Part shown: one piece after another, positions 45,842-58,400 of the stretch
Layout: each line of letters begins with the position of its first letter
Numbering within the stretch: the first letter of the stretch is position 1
Assembly: GCF_019175285.1 (NCBI RefSeq)
Contig: NC_056527.1
Location: forward strand, 14,423,586-14,487,585
Length of the DNA: 64,000 nucleotides
Origin: Sceloporus undulatus
Lineage: Eukaryota; Chordata; Lepidosauria; Squamata; Phrynosomatidae
Direction of reading: 5' to 3'
The notes under the pieces: model-generated
Seen by the model: the letters and a program-made list of their open reading frames with translations, nothing else
Databases searched by the model: none
What the model was told of the DNA's origin: nothing
Translations under genes and position numbers: made by a program

Positions 45842-46909
45842 AGACAAGTGTATGTCACGATCAGTACTTTACAACTGAGAACAGACGGATTCCAACCATC
45901 AGCTGTGCCCTATTAGGCATGCTTTGTAAAATTCCCTGGAATGTATTTATGGAGATAATTGTGAAAGTAATCAAACTGAGACATTCCCCAGAATTTGACT
46001 GCTCCCAGATATGTGAGTTCGCATCTATTCCTAAATATTTATCAAATACGATAAATGCTTAAGTACATATCAATTTAATAACACTTATGTGTGATAGTAT
46101 ACATAATTAATACATTTTATTAGCATTTATTAAGTTTTTGTTGATTCTATTAAGCAGATACTAGTAAAGGATTAATAATTTTGAGCATGCTACATACAAT
46201 GTCTGACACAATAACAGAATGACTGTATATTCTAATCTAAACATTATTTGTTACAAATCTGTGAACATTGGGGAGCTTAGACTAGGGCTAAACTGAAATG
46301 GATGTCCCAGTATACAACCATTTTTGTCAGGATCTCTGAAAGAGCAGAGTTTTAGTGATTTGGCAAGACGGCAAAAATTCCAGTTCTTAGAATTATCCCT
46401 GGTTAGGATTGTTCCATTTGGCAAATTAAACAATAATGTCCTTACTGTAAATGGACTTCATTTTTCCTTAGCGTAAAACTTCACCTTTTGTGGCAACATA
46501 CAGCACTACCATCAGATGAAGTACATGATCTTTAAACTGACTACACCACCTACAGATAAATGAGAGAAAAGAGCCACTAAAAAAATCATGGCTGGGACTA
46601 GCTACAAAAGAGGCAGACTTAGTATTTCAGTGGCTGTCCTGCCCCCATATCACTATTTAAGGCAACCAGTGAACTGAGAGACCACTGAGCTCAGCCCTTC
46701 CTTGGGGTTGTTCTGCTCCCAAGCAGAGATATGGGGTGCAAAAATTACACCATCAGTGTATGTGCTTATCCATAACTGTCTGGACTATTGGACTTTGATC
46801 AACCATGTTAGATGGGCTAAACATAGGATATAAAGTTCTAGGTAATTAAAAAACAACAGATAAATGAACAGACTGACAAATGAATACACTGCTAGGCTTC
46901 TTTCTGTTT

Positions 46910-47460
46910 AATAATAATAAATAATAATAAATATTTATTTATTTGTATCCCGCCCCTGATAACAATAGTGGCGGCTAACAAGTTAAAAATACAAAAACTA
47001 TCAATCCCTAGTACCTCCCCCCTTAAAAGGTATTAATACTAGAGAATTAAAACCATATAAGTTAAAACTGCAGGTCAAACAACATAACAATAATCAATAT
47101 AACAATAATCAATGGGAGCGGCGGTATCTATTTATTCATAGGAGTTTCCTGAGGCCGGGTTCTCTATTCTGGAAAGGCCTGCCAGAAGAGATCCGTCAGC
47201 CTTTTTAAAGCTGTCTAAGGATGTAAGCAGACAGATCTCATCTGGCAGGCCATTCCACAATTTGGGGGCGACGATGGAAAATGCCCTCTGGGAGGTAGCC
47301 GAGAGCCTAGATTTTTGTGGCTGATGTAGGCCTCTCCCAGAGGACCGGAGTGCATGGAGAGGATTATAGGGGAGAAAGCGGTCCCGAAGATAGTTTGGAC
47401 CTAAGCCATTTAGGGCTTTAAAGGTAATAACCAACACCTTGTACTGGTGTTTCACTCTCT
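46910..47460 (-). mobile_element. L2-type LINE 3' end
   Basis: The minus strand encodes KVLVITFKALNGLGPNYLRD, LRSSGRGLHQPQ and RAFSIVAPKLWNGLPDEI, the C-terminus of L2/CR1-group ORF2. The 3' end is an AAT/ATTT-rich tail at 46910-46945. Confidence 0.85.
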
Positions 47461-47631
47461 TGCTTTTCAGTCATAAGTATAAGTAGGCAACACAAAATGT
47501 GATGTCTGTGTTCACAGTCTTACACTTATCCTTTAGTGAAATAAAGTGTTCAGCTTTTTGTTCTGAATCATTTTTTTTCTCAACATGACATTCAACTGGT
47601 AAGTTGTTTGGAGAGTGAACTGCAGTGAAGA

Positions 47632-47820
47632 TACAGTAGGCCTTTAGTATCTGTTGGTGTTCCAGGACCCTTGTGAATGCTGAAGTCCCATTAAGAGCAA
47701 TGACATTGTCCTTTATGGCAAATGGCAAAATCAAGGGTTTGCTTTTTGGAATTAAAAAACAAAAACATACAATTCCAAGCCATGGGTCATTGAATCTGTG
47801 GATATGGAGGGCCAATTGTA
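47632..47820. mobile_element. Tigger/pogo-type MITE
   Basis: TA at both ends. CAGTAGGCCTTTAGTATCTG pairs with GGATATGGAGGGCCAATTG. Internally, GCTGAAGTCCCATTAAGAGC and AATGGCAAAATCAAGGGTTTG mark the family, which is similar to 58915-59147. Confidence 0.82.
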
Positions 47821-48689
47821 TTATAACTATACTTACAGATACTACAGTTATTCATCAGCAAAAGAAAGTTAAACTCTTGTTTACGACTACAGCACTTTAG
47901 GTATGTGACTTTTTAAATAACAGTATTCTTTCAGGTGTTGTTAATTTTAAGGGAAACTATTCCCGACATTATTACAAATACTCAAATAAAAATGTTCACA
48001 TAAAACTTTGGATGCTTGAATGTAATATTTAAACCAAATGAGCAAAATCAGATATTATTTAGAGCACTGAAACTTCTCCAGTTCTGCTTTTTACAGAAAA
48101 TTTACATCACTATCCCAAGTAGCCCCTCGTGTCATATGGCAAACAGCTTTTGAATTACATAGGTGGAGAGAGCAATTGTTCATAGAAAAAAGGCTAGCAA
48201 TATTATTTGGTCTGTGTCCCAAAATCCACTGGATGCACGTAAATCCTTGGGTCTAACAGCTCTCTGGGATACTTCCCTCAACTATAGATGGTGCCTGGGA
48301 GTTACAAGAACTCACCTTGACACTGAATGTCTTTATATTCCAAATATCTAATTCCTGAGTCATATTTTCTATGAATTTGAAATGGGAAACAACACACTTC
48401 ATTTGCCCACCACTTGAAGATTTACTTTTCCTTTTTCAGAATGCGAAATATGAAGCACAGGTACCCATATGACCCTGTCTCATTTTTCTACATAAACTAT
48501 TTTGCTTCAGTCTTCTCTGAGTCTTAGAATTCTGCTGTATACATCACAAATAGCTGAATGGATCAACTTTCTCAGAGATACTGCACAATTATCCCCAATG
48601 GAATTGTATGAAAAAGTTGAATGGCTAGTTCAGCAAAGGGAGACATTAAAGATGCAATCATCCTTGTGGTTGGGTATCTGGTGCTTACA

Positions 48690-48838
48690 ACATGGATGGA
48701 GAATATGTGGCCATCCATATTTTGTTGGACTGTAACTTCCATGATCCCTCACTGTTAATTACACTACCTACAACCAATGGGAGTTGCAATTAAACAACAA
48801 CTATAAGGTCAAAAGCTTCCCAGTCCTGGGCTAATTTA
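48690..48838. mobile_element. MITE of the ctccagatgttttgg family, diverged
   Basis: GTTGGACTGTAACTTCCATG and CCAATGGGAGTTGCAATTAA are the inverted inner arms typical of this family. Confidence 0.5.
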
Positions 48839-49959
48839 AAATCTCATGGCATACTAGTTTTTCCTAACATATAACTTGAGAATTACAGGTTCTAAAAGTT
48901 TTGGGAACTCTGATACTGCAATTACTCTCCCTGAGTCAAGTGAGGATCCAACAGGTGTTAATTTACTAATAGACATAAAACTCTTAAGAGCTGTGTCACA
49001 TAATAGATGGATGCCAGCCACTGGCACTGGGTATTCCATGCTCAATCTTGGCAGGAACATTAGTTGTTTCTGGTGATCTGGCTGAGCACCCAGTTCTAGT
49101 TCATCCTTGGCCTACTTCATCCATCTCTTTGAGGCAAAGTAGGAAAAACTCATTTGCTTACTCACAAAGCCTCTTTCAAAAGACATTACTGAAGATGCTG
49201 GCAATATTAGGTTATGGGACTATGCTTCTGAAGCTACTGTAAGTTGCTATAGTTAAGAGTTCTAATTGCAGAGATACTGTATTCATTACACAGCTAAGGG
49301 ATATGATATCTGTAGTTAATTTTACCTATAAAGGCTTAGAATAGCTTCTGAAGCATGCTTCCTGACACAATACTGGATGCATTTATTTATAATAAACCCC
49401 TTGGCTATACTAAGTTATTTGAAGGGATGCTACAAATAATATGCCTTCAAGGAAAAGAAGAAGAGTCCATTTTACGTCACATTTGTATAAATCTTATTTC
49501 TGTTCAAGCACTGCAAAGTGCTCTGGACAACAAAGCTAGCTATGACAGGGCTGAACAATCCAAAAGTTCTTTGTGGTTCTGCCAAAACCAACTCAGCATT
49601 TGAGGTGCGTAGCAACAGACATGGATGTGCGGCTGATTGCCCTAGCTCAAAGTTCAAGAAGCAGCTTCAGAGGACGTGTCTTTGTAGAAAAAAACAGCAC
49701 ATATTAACATCCACTGGCATCCATCATTTGTGCATCATCATAAAGATGCAGCTAAGATAGGCCAAAACCTATACAAAATGAATATGTTTTATGCTGCTTT
49801 AAAGTAATTACAATGACATGTGTTCACCCACTATGTTCTCTGAATGTTACAACTCAGGGGTTCAGTCATTTCAGAGACATATTCAAGAGCAAATTTAGGG
49901 CACTGCTGAAACAGAAATTATGGACCTAGTAAAATTCATCTTAACTTGCTGGAATGTTT

Positions 49960-50505
49960 CAATCATAGAATTGCAGAGTTGGAAGAGACCACAAGGGCCA
50001 TCCAATCCAACCCACTGCCATGTAGGAATTCTCAATCAAAACATCCCTGGCAGATGACTATCCAGCCTCTGCTTAAAGACCTCTAAGGAAAGAGACTCCA
50101 CTACACTCCGAGGGAGTGTGTTCCACTGTCGAACAGCTCTTGCTGTCAGGAAGTTCCTCCTAATGTTGAGGTGGAATCTTTTTTCCTGGAGCTTGCACCC
50201 ACTGTTCCGCGTTCTAGTCTCTGGAGCAGCAGAAAACAAGCTTCTTCCCTCCTCAATATGACATCCCTTCAAATATTTATAAACAGGGCTATCATATCAC
50301 CTCTTAACCTTCACTCCTCCAGGCTAAACATCCCCAGTTCCCTAAGTCATTCCTCATAGGGATGGTTTCTAGACCCTTCACCATTTTAGTCACCCTCCTT
50401 TGGACACACTCCAGTTTTGCAACATCCTATTTGAATTGTGGTGCCCAGAACTGGACACAGTATTCCAGGTGAGGCCTCACCAAAGCAATCATTTTTAAAG
50501 CTTTG
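49960..50505 (-). mobile_element. CR1 LINE 3' end
   Basis: Starts with the antisense 3' end (AATTGCAGAGTTGGAAGAG). The minus strand then encodes SGCKLQEKRFHLNIRRNFLT, ARAVRQWNTLPRSVVES and further ORF2 text. The longest CR1 copy in the window. Confidence 0.88.
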
Positions 50506-50715
50506 TTTGAAACGAGTGGCTTCAGAAGGTCAATGCATCACACACCCCTGGGAAAAGGCAGAATATAAATAATAATAATAATGATGATGATGATGTCTGG
50601 GGAAGATGTGCAAGATCCTTTCTCATTCTTTGGCAAGTGTGTGGGGAAATACTGTGTGTGGGGAGATCACTTACTAAGTACGGTCTATCTACTCACTATG
50701 AGTAAGGATCAGCAA

Positions 50716-51044
50716 TATACCATATTTTCCAGCGTATAAGACAACCGGGCATATAAGACGACCCCCAACTTTTAATATAAAAAAATAGAATTTAGGATAT
50801 GCTCACTGTACAAAGCTACCCCTATTCCTTGGAAGCTGGCAGCAAGCTGTGCACGCATGCGCCGGCTCCCCAGGCCTCCGGAGGCCCCTTAGAAGCCGGC
50901 GTGGGGCTGCCGGCTTCCCAGGCCTCCAGAGGTCTGAGAAGCCGGCGGCCCCAGAGCGTGCACCCAGTGTACAAGACGGCCCCTGACTTTTGACCCAATT
51001 TTAGAGGGTCAAAAAGTCGTCTTGTACGCCAGAAAATACGGTAT
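50716..51044. mobile_element. Palindromic-ended DNA transposon (ACCATATTTTCC termini)
   Basis: Left ACCATATTTTCCAGCGTATAAGACAAC and right GTCGTCTTGTACGCCAGAAAATACGGTA are inverted. The centre carries GC-rich repeats around GGCTTCCCAGGCCTCC. Superfamily unclear. Confidence 0.75.
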
Positions 51045-52924
51045 TGCAGCCTCCCACCTACTCTGTGAATTAACTGTTGATGCTGAACCTTCCTCCAGTA
51101 CACTGTCAGGGAATTTTCAGCTCTCCACACATTGACATACCACTATTCTGATGATACTTCACAAATGGACAGCTGATTCTTTGTAATTTTAACCACGCTG
51201 TATTTTATAATTACACAGACCCATTTGGGGCCCTGAACCCACACTAACAGTATCACATTGAAGTGACTGTATTGGACATGTACCATTTGATTGTTGATTA
51301 CTGGCTGACTGATGTACAAAATGCAACATCAAATTTAGAACTACTTCCAAATACTTGCCTCAAATCTATTACAAAAATTCAGCAAATCTACTGGTGCAGC
51401 ATATGAAACTGCATATTATGACATGCTGGCCTTTTGACATTTTGAAATACAGGATAGTTTCCAAGAGTTGTTTCAAAATACACAAATAGTTACACTCAGT
51501 AACAAGAAAGCTTGAATAATCCTGAAATAAAATGTAAACTTGGGGTAAAAAAAAAAACTTCATGAGACATAAACCTAAAAGAGAAGCTGTAACCAGTTTT
51601 CCAACTGGTTACAAAACAGAAACTGTACATAACTCCATTTCTCTAATGCAGGGTTCAAAATGAGCCTTTTCTTCCAGCAACAAAAAACCAAAATGAAGAA
51701 AGAATGCCAAATCTGTTCTTGTGTTCAACTCAGATGGAATCAACTTGAATGGAATCTGTTTTTAAAAGTCCGTATTTTCTCTTTCTCTTTCTCATTTCAA
51801 GTCAACAAGATACAGATTCACATCAAGCATTACAACTTCATATAATGCCATTTCCTAGTGGTCTCATTAAAGGAAAAAAGTTTTATATTTGCTGCTCTTC
51901 ATTAAGACAAATGTTTCAGACCCTGTTTTAGATAAACAGGTATTTAGCAGTGCTCTACTTAGATCCCTCAATAAGTCATAAATCCAAATATGTAACTGTG
52001 AATTTCTATTCGTTTAAGTATACAGTCACAAAGCTTTTATAAATAATCAATCTGTTCTGGAAAACTTTGGCTTGATGACTCATTAGGGATTTTGTTTTAT
52101 CAGTCATTAGCAACAGGTTTGTTGAGGAACATCATGGAATGGTGGTATAACATGAAATTAGTGATTCAAAACGCTGGAATTGTTTCTAAAACAAATTACT
52201 ACTACCATTTTACTGAATGTGAAAAAAGAATGTGGTGTATACAAGTACAAAAGAATGTGAATAATAATGATAATAATGCTGCCAACTTTGAACTAAGTAT
52301 TCTAATTTTACTCTGGATGAAACAGCTGTACCAGAAAGCTTCCAATGTTGGTCTTATTTGAGTATTTCAGTTCAGCATACAGTGGGATTTTAGGTATTCT
52401 AATTCAGGACTTAATTTGGTGACAAAATTTGACCAATCCATCTGCTCTCTGCTCTCTCTGTTTTGCTGCTCATGTATACTCATTAGGGAATTCTGGAGGC
52501 ACCTACAGTTTATCTTATCTTGTCAGTGGGTACTCAAAACTACAGTGCTATCAACTAGTGTACATTCCTGCTCTTTCTAAGCCCCACCTTTGTTACTACA
52601 TTGTTTACTGCAAACATGCCATCACAAACTGACACCAAAATTTCGTGTTTCTCTAATCTCCAGCCTTCTTTCACTGTCCTGCCATTGCCAATACAGCTAA
52701 ACTTCCGTCTAGGAAGAAGAGGAAGAAAAGAGAGCTGTGCAGGTACCAAAACCTTTTGGAAAAACAGGTTTTGTTATCAAAGGTTTTGTTAACTGAGTCA
52801 TGCCTGTATATTCAGACTCTTCAAATGTCTTTAATTCTGACAGGCTTTTGGAAAATAACTTTGAAAAACTAGCATGACCTACAGCTTTTGATCTTTTTTT
52901 TAAAAATCTGATGAATAATATAAA

Positions 52925-53170
52925 TGATGAAAACACGCAGGGGTAGCTGTGTTGGCCATTTAATAAATTCAAATAAAAATCCACGATTTTAACTAAGGAC
53001 AGAAACAACAAAATGCAGGCATTTTACTAACATCTCCAATTTTTCTCCTGTTTGGTATGCAACATCTTGCCTGATGAAAAAGCCAGAGGAGCTTCAAAAG
53101 CTTGCAACAAGTATATTGTGCATTTTGGTTGGCCAATAAAGGTATCACTGTTTGGTGGATTTTTGTTTTT
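52925..53170. mobile_element. Interspersed repeat with inverted ends, sibling of 10905-11235
   Basis: The left end has CGCAGGGGTAGCTGTGTTGG and AATCCACGATTTT. The inner part has TCTCCTGTTTGGTATGCAAC and AAGCTTGCAACAAGTATATT. Penelope-like is one possibility. Confidence 0.6.
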
Positions 53171-53639
53171 AGTAATATAAATGTTGTTTTCTATTCCATA
53201 TTTGCTGCCCTGCAATCACAGGAAAAAGATAAGATATATGTAAAAATGAAGATAATAATTATAAATAAAAATGATAAATATTTATCATTATAAATAAGAA
53301 TGATAAACAACGATAATATTTTCATAGGCGAGTATCAAAATAACAGTTTCAACTGGACTCAGCCTTAAACTCAACCATACAATGCTTACTAAGTATTTGT
53401 ATCAAAACCGTTCAGTAGCTGATTAATGGATTTGCCTGACAAATCTGAACTTATCTTGAGTATAGCACCATCAATGTTTATTACCCATATAAAACGTTTA
53501 TTACCCATATACTGGCCTATCAGCTCATCACAGAAGAAAAACATCCATTTGGAATTGTGTAAACCCTTTCTCCTAGTGCTAAATTCATCCCCTACCACCT
53601 TACAGATCTATCAGCCAAATCCATTAATCAGCCCCTTGC

Positions 53640-53925
53640 TTATTATTATTTATTAACCTTTATTTATAAAGCGCTGTAAATTTACACAGCGCTGTACATA
53701 CAATCTTTTTAATTGGATGGTTCCCTACCCTCAGGCTTACAATCTAAAAAGACATGACACAAAGGGAGTGGTGGTGGGGATGGGACCTTTCTAGTAGGAT
53801 AATACATATAAAATACATAGCAATATAGGAAATGATTCAATAAAACAGGCACCAAAAGAACATCAAATAGTAAACGACAATTATGCAATGCCTGGGAAGG
53901 CTTCTCTGAACAGGCTTACTTATAT
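53640..53925 (-). mobile_element. LINE-like element with (ATT)n end
   Basis: TTATTATTATTTATTAACC, AAGCGCTGTAAATTTACACAG and CCTCAGGCTTACAATC are shared with 6430-6600. It runs on to GGGAAGGCTTCTCTGAACAG, typical of an antisense LINE 3' region. Confidence 0.6.
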
Positions 53926-54073
53926 ACATAATTTTGGGCTGACCTATTCTGGACATTTTAGCCTAGAACAACTTCTGCTTTCAGATGTGTCAGGCTACAG
54001 TCCCTAGAATCTCTGATGGGATAGTCGAAACACATTTGGAGAGCAGCAGGCAGTCCAAGACCTCCCCACTGCA

Positions 54074-54260
54074 CTGACCACCAGAGTAGCCAGAAGGACA
54101 CAGAGGAGCAGATGGCTGGTAGGTGGTTCAGCATACAGATACCACTAATCCACTGACAACCAGAGTGCCCAGATGGCCGCAGAGGAGCTGATGGCCACCT
54201 GGAAGGCCAGCAGATGTAGATCTGCCCCCACATCCCCAGTGACCACCAGATGGGAAGTGT
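54074..54260. repeat. Short tandem array of about 80-bp units
   Basis: CTGACCACCAGAGTAGCC (54074), CTGACAACCAGAGTGCCC (54153) and GTGACCACCAGATGGG (54239) begin successive diverged units with spacings of 79 and 86 bp. Directly upstream of the Bov-B copy, so possibly its 5' UTR. Confidence 0.5.
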
Positions 54261-54877
54261 GAGCAGACAGGTAAGGGAGCAGAAACAAATCAATCTAGAA
54301 CAATGGAATGCATGAATGCAGGTGTAGTGGTGGGTGACACAGGTGGAGGATCTATCCAACACTACAACAGTGACACCATAGCTAACATATGTTAGGTGTT
54401 CAGGAAGGAGGCCAAAGATGAAACTCCCTGTGAGACCCTCTCACCAAGAAAACCCCATGAAGAGACAGAGCCAAGCTACACGAAAGGCAGGATTGGAAAG
54501 GGTCATTTTGACTCTGCCAAGTAAACAGTGTTCTATTCAGGAAATCAAAATGTATGAAGAAACATGGTGGCTTTTATACTACAAAGATGTAGTGAAAGCA
54601 GTCAAAGACTACAATGCAAAGTCAGACCAAATCATGTCAATAAGGCTTCAGGGAAAACCTATAATCACCGCCATAATCCAAATATATGTGCCAACCATAG
54701 AGGCAGAGGAAGAAGAAATAGACAACACATCAAGACAGGATTGCGAGCTGATCATAAATGGTTGAAATGATATAGCTGGTAGCAAAGAATAATAAAAAAC
54801 AGTAGAAAGATTCGGACTAAGAGCATGAAATGAAACAGGAGAGCGACTCGACAGAATTTTGTGAGGCCAACAATCTA

Positions 54878-55030
54878 TTCATTAGCAAGCAATAGCAAGT
54901 ACATTTCTATACCACTTATCAGTGCACTTAAGCACTCCCTAAGCGGTTTACAAAGTGTAAGCTAATTGCCTCAACAATCTGGGTACTCATTTTAGTGACC
55001 TTGGAAGGATGTAAGCCTAAGTCGAGCTTC
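54878..55030 (-). mobile_element. SINE tail fragment of the second tRNA-SINE family, inside Bov-B
   Basis: AGCAAGCAATAGCAAGTAC, CCTAAGCGGTTTACAAAGTG and GGGTACTCATTTTAGTGACC. The last segment is shared with 4391-4527. Confidence 0.6.
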
Positions 55031-55606
55031 ATTGCAAATACCTTCTTCATACAACTGGACAGGGACTATAGACATGGACATTATCAGATGTTCAATGCAA
55101 AAATGAGATAGACTATACAACTAGAAGCAGAATATGAAGAAATTCTATTCTAGCGGTGACAACCAGACCAGGTGCTGACTGTGGAACAGATCATGAACGC
55201 CTTCTATATAAAAAAATAAAGTTGGAGAAGAACACAGAACCAGTCATCAAACCAAAATATGATCTCTGCAATATACGAACAAAATTTACAAATAATGCAA
55301 GAAATAGATTTGTGCTAGTAAGCATAATTGACTGGGAACCAGCAGAATTATGGTCAGAAGCTAAGGACACAGTCAAGGAAGAATGCAGAAAGACACTCGG
55401 AGTGGCCAAAAAAAGAAGAAGAAGAAAAAGAATAAACAATGGATAACAAAGAAAATGCTTTAAGCAGCAAAGGAAAGAAGGCAGCAAAAGAAAACCAGGA
55501 TATGAACAAAACCAGACCCATGAGGGCAACTGTCTGACTAGTGCAGAAGGACCAATATAATAGCCAATGCAGAGAAACAGAAGACAGCCAAAAAGAGAGA
55601 GAGAGA

Positions 55607-55616
55607 GAGAGAGAGA
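55607..55616. repeat. GA-rich simple repeat inside Bov-B
   Basis: Part of a GAGAGA run at about 55592-55616, within the Bov-B linker. Confidence 0.6.
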
Positions 55617-55847
55617 ACTCTTCCTCAAGATCTGGGAACTCAAAAGGAAGTTCAAACCAAGGGTGGGGATGCTATGATCAGATGAGAAACATATTATAAG
55701 ATCAAAAAGAAAATAAAGAAAAAGATGGAAGCAATACACAGAAAAGCTATATTAAAGTGGGGGGAATGAATGACACATACTGTAGAGTGAAGAACCATAT
55801 GAAAATGAACCCCAAATCTGGAGAGCAAGGGGGAAGCTGCAAAAAGA

Positions 55848-56047
55848 TACAGTGGGCCCTTCCCTTATGCAGGGATCCATTCTAGGCCCAGACGTGTAAG
55901 GGAAATCCAGTGTATGCTGGAGCCCCATTAGAAATAATGGGGCTTGTGTTACAGGCACACGCTCCATTACTTCTTCCAGGATGCACAAGGGCTTTTTCCA
56001 GTGCGGCTTTCAGCGTATGCTGAAAGCCATGTAAGGTGCACCTGCAT
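55848..56047. mobile_element. Tigger/pogo-type MITE inside Bov-B, right end missing
   Basis: Starts TA-CAGTGGGCCCTTCCC; the internal GGCTTTCAGCGTATGCTGAAAG is shared with 1701-1933. It stops at GGTGCACCTGCATGCC, where Bov-B coding (PKIWKTN) resumes. Confidence 0.7.
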
Positions 56048-56649
56048 GCCAAAAATATGGAAAACAAACACTGGCCTACAGATGGGAAACAATCAATGTA
56101 TAGCTCAATCCATAAAAAAGGAGTCGCAAAGGATTACAATACATAGGTCCATAACATTAATTTTCTATGCAAGCAAAATTATGCTCACAATTCTATTGTA
56201 CAGACTCAGGCCACATATGAAAAGAGAAATCCTAGAGATGCAAGTGGGAGTCAGAAAAGGAAGAGGCACTAGGGTCTATATTGCAAACATACAATGGTTA
56301 ATGGAGCGTACCAAGGAATTCCAGGAGAAAATCAGCATGTGGTTTATAGACTATAGCAAAGCCTTTGACTATACAGTATAGACAATGAGAGCTATGGAAT
56401 GCTCTTGAAGAAATGAGAGTGCCACTTCATTTGATAGTCCTGATGAGAAATCTGTATTTAGGACAAAAAGCTACTGTTAGAACAGAATATAGAGAAACAG
56501 CATGGTTCCCAATTGGCAAAGGGGTCAGGCAAGAATGCATTCTATCACCCTACCTGTTCAATTTGTATGCAGAAAATTTCATAGGAAGAGCAGGCTTAGA
56601 CTCAGAAGGAGGAGTGAAGATAGGAGGAAGGAACATCAACCATCTAGAA

Positions 56650-56883
56650 TACAGTGGGCCCTTGTTATACGCTGGGGTTTGGTTACAAGATCTCCCATGT
56701 ATAACAAAATCTGTGGATGCTCAAGTCCCATTAAATATAATGACGTAGCAAAATTGTGTCCCTCATAAAAAAATGGAAAATCAAGGTCTGATATTTGAAA
56801 TTTATACTTTTTTTGAATATTTTCAAACCGTGGATGCTTGAATCTGTATATAAAAAATCTGTGTATAAGAAGGGCCGACTGTA
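56650..56883. mobile_element. Tigger/pogo-type MITE inside Bov-B
   Basis: TA at both ends; CAGTGGGCCCTTGTTATAC and GAAGGGCCGACTG. Close relative of 43578-43800. It splits the reverse transcriptase region after HLEY. Confidence 0.88.
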
Positions 56884-57154
56884 TTTGGATGACAGCATAC
56901 TACTAGCAGAAAACATCACAGACGTGGAATAATTACTAAGGCAGGTCAAGGAAGAAAGTACAAAGGCAGGCTTCCTGCTGAACACAAAAACAATTATCAT
57001 AATGACATAACTTCATACATAACTACATAATAGATAATGAGGAAACTGAAATAGTTAGTTTTCCCATACCTTAGATCAAACATAGACCAGAGCAGAGACT
57101 GTAGTGAAGAAATAAGAAGGCTAGGAATGGGAAAGGCAGCTTTGAAAGAACTGC

Positions 57155-57270
57155 TGTCCGTTTTATTGCTTGTATTTTTAAATAATACTGTATCTTGAAT
57201 TTTGTTTTGTTGATTTTTTTGTTGTAATCCCGCCTCGATCTGCAGGGAGAGGCAAGAAATATAAATAAAG

Positions 57271-57309
<39 letters not shown>

Positions 57310-57310
57310 C
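57155..57310 (+). mobile_element. L2-like LINE 3' tail with (ATT)n inside Bov-B
   Basis: CCGCCTCGATCTGCAGGGAG and GGCAAGAAATATAAATAAAG, followed by ATT repeats (57275-57308), inserted between two Bov-B segments. Confidence 0.65.
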
Positions 57311-57823
57311 AACTGCGCAGTAAATTTAGAATTGTCCAAGCCATAATATTCCCTATCACCATGTACAGATGAGAGAGCTGGACAGTGAACAACAGAAAGA
57401 AAATCAACTCATCTGAGATGTGGTGCTGGAGAAGAGTGCTGAGAATACTGTGGACAGTCAAAAAGACAACAAATGGGTTCTACAACAGATCAAACCTGTA
57501 CTCTCCCTGGAAGCCAAGATGACTAAATTGAGGTTGTCATACTTCACCCACATCATGAGAAGAGATGACTCACTAGAAAAGACAATAATGCTAGGAAAGG
57601 TAGAAGGGAGTAAAAAGAGAGGAAGATGATGTGTCAGATGGATAGACTTAATTAGGGAGTTCACAGGCTTAATTTACAGTGGAGGATAAGAGCAGTGGAG
57701 GATAAGAGGCCATGCAGATGTCTCATCCACAGGGTCACCATAAGTTGGGGCCAACCTGACAACAGTTAACAACAATAACAAGGCTTTAAAAGCTGTTCTA
57801 TAATAAGATGTGAAAGCTACTAT

Positions 57824-58088
57824 TACATGTTGTGTATCCCTTATCCATATTTCCAAAATCCTAAATCTTCCAAATTCCAAAATTGTCCACATGAGTGGCT
57901 GAGATACTGATCTCTTTGGTTTCTGATGATTCTACATACACAAACTTTGTTTATGCACAAGATTATTAAAACATATTGTGCTTAAAATTATCTTCAGGCT
58001 ATGTGTATAAGGTGAACACAAAATTTAAATGAATTTCATACTTAGACTTGGCTCTCATCTCCAAGATATCTTATTATGTATATGTAAT
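57824..58088. mobile_element. Tigger/pogo-type element, right part lost
   Basis: TTGTGTATCCCTTATCCA start, then GTCCACATGAGTGGCTGAGA, GCTATGTGTATAAGGTGAAC and CCAAGATATCTTATTATG, matching the internal order of a widespread Tigger family. It ends at the AT-rich element that follows. Confidence 0.65.
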
Positions 58089-58400
58089 TATTCTTTTTTT
58101 AAATGATTTTATTGAGTTTTAAAAAGGTGTATAAAAGTACATATATACAATCAAACTATTCAAACATAGCACATACATGAGGCACAAAGGAAGAAGGGGA
58201 AAAGGGAAGAGAAAAAAGGAGAAAAAAAGTAAAAAACCCAACAACCCTAAGTCTAACAAGTATGCAGTGAGCTCCACCAAGCATAGCAGAATTCACTTTT
58301 GAATAAACATGTATAGAACTGTATAGAATAAGCAATACAATGATTTATAGTCTAAGTTACCCAATACATTAAAATAAATGAAAATAGTTAAAACCTCATA
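58089..58400 (-). mobile_element. Possible L1 LINE 3' end
   Basis: Antisense TTTTTTTAAATGATTTTATTGAG is typical of L1 3' ends; an A/G-rich stretch (58185-58240) and AT-rich DNA follow. No coding text seen. Confidence 0.35.

Larger units (their letters stand above)
54390..57773 (+). mobile_element. Bov-B (RTE-clade) LINE, long copy with nested insertions
   Basis: In order: endonuclease region (QGKPIITAIIQIYVPT at 54650; TRPGADCGTDHE at 55158), linker with a Lys/Arg-rich run (near 55410), reverse transcriptase (WFIDYSKAFD near 56340; GVRQECILSPYLFNLYAE near 56525), C-terminal domain (HIMRRDDSLEKT near 57550), then the tail GGTCACCATAAGTTGGG and AACAAC. Frames shift several times, and the endonuclease is interrupted: a dead copy. 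Four other elements lie inside. Confidence 0.92.

Noticed and set aside
47132-47455. A 107-codon minus-strand frame with protein-like text
   Set aside because: It is the C-terminus of an L2-type LINE, not a host gene.
52740-52870. Possible transposon end around CTTTTGGAAAAACAGG
   Set aside because: A suggestive word repetition (AGGTTTTGTTA) but no inverted partner or second copy found in the window.
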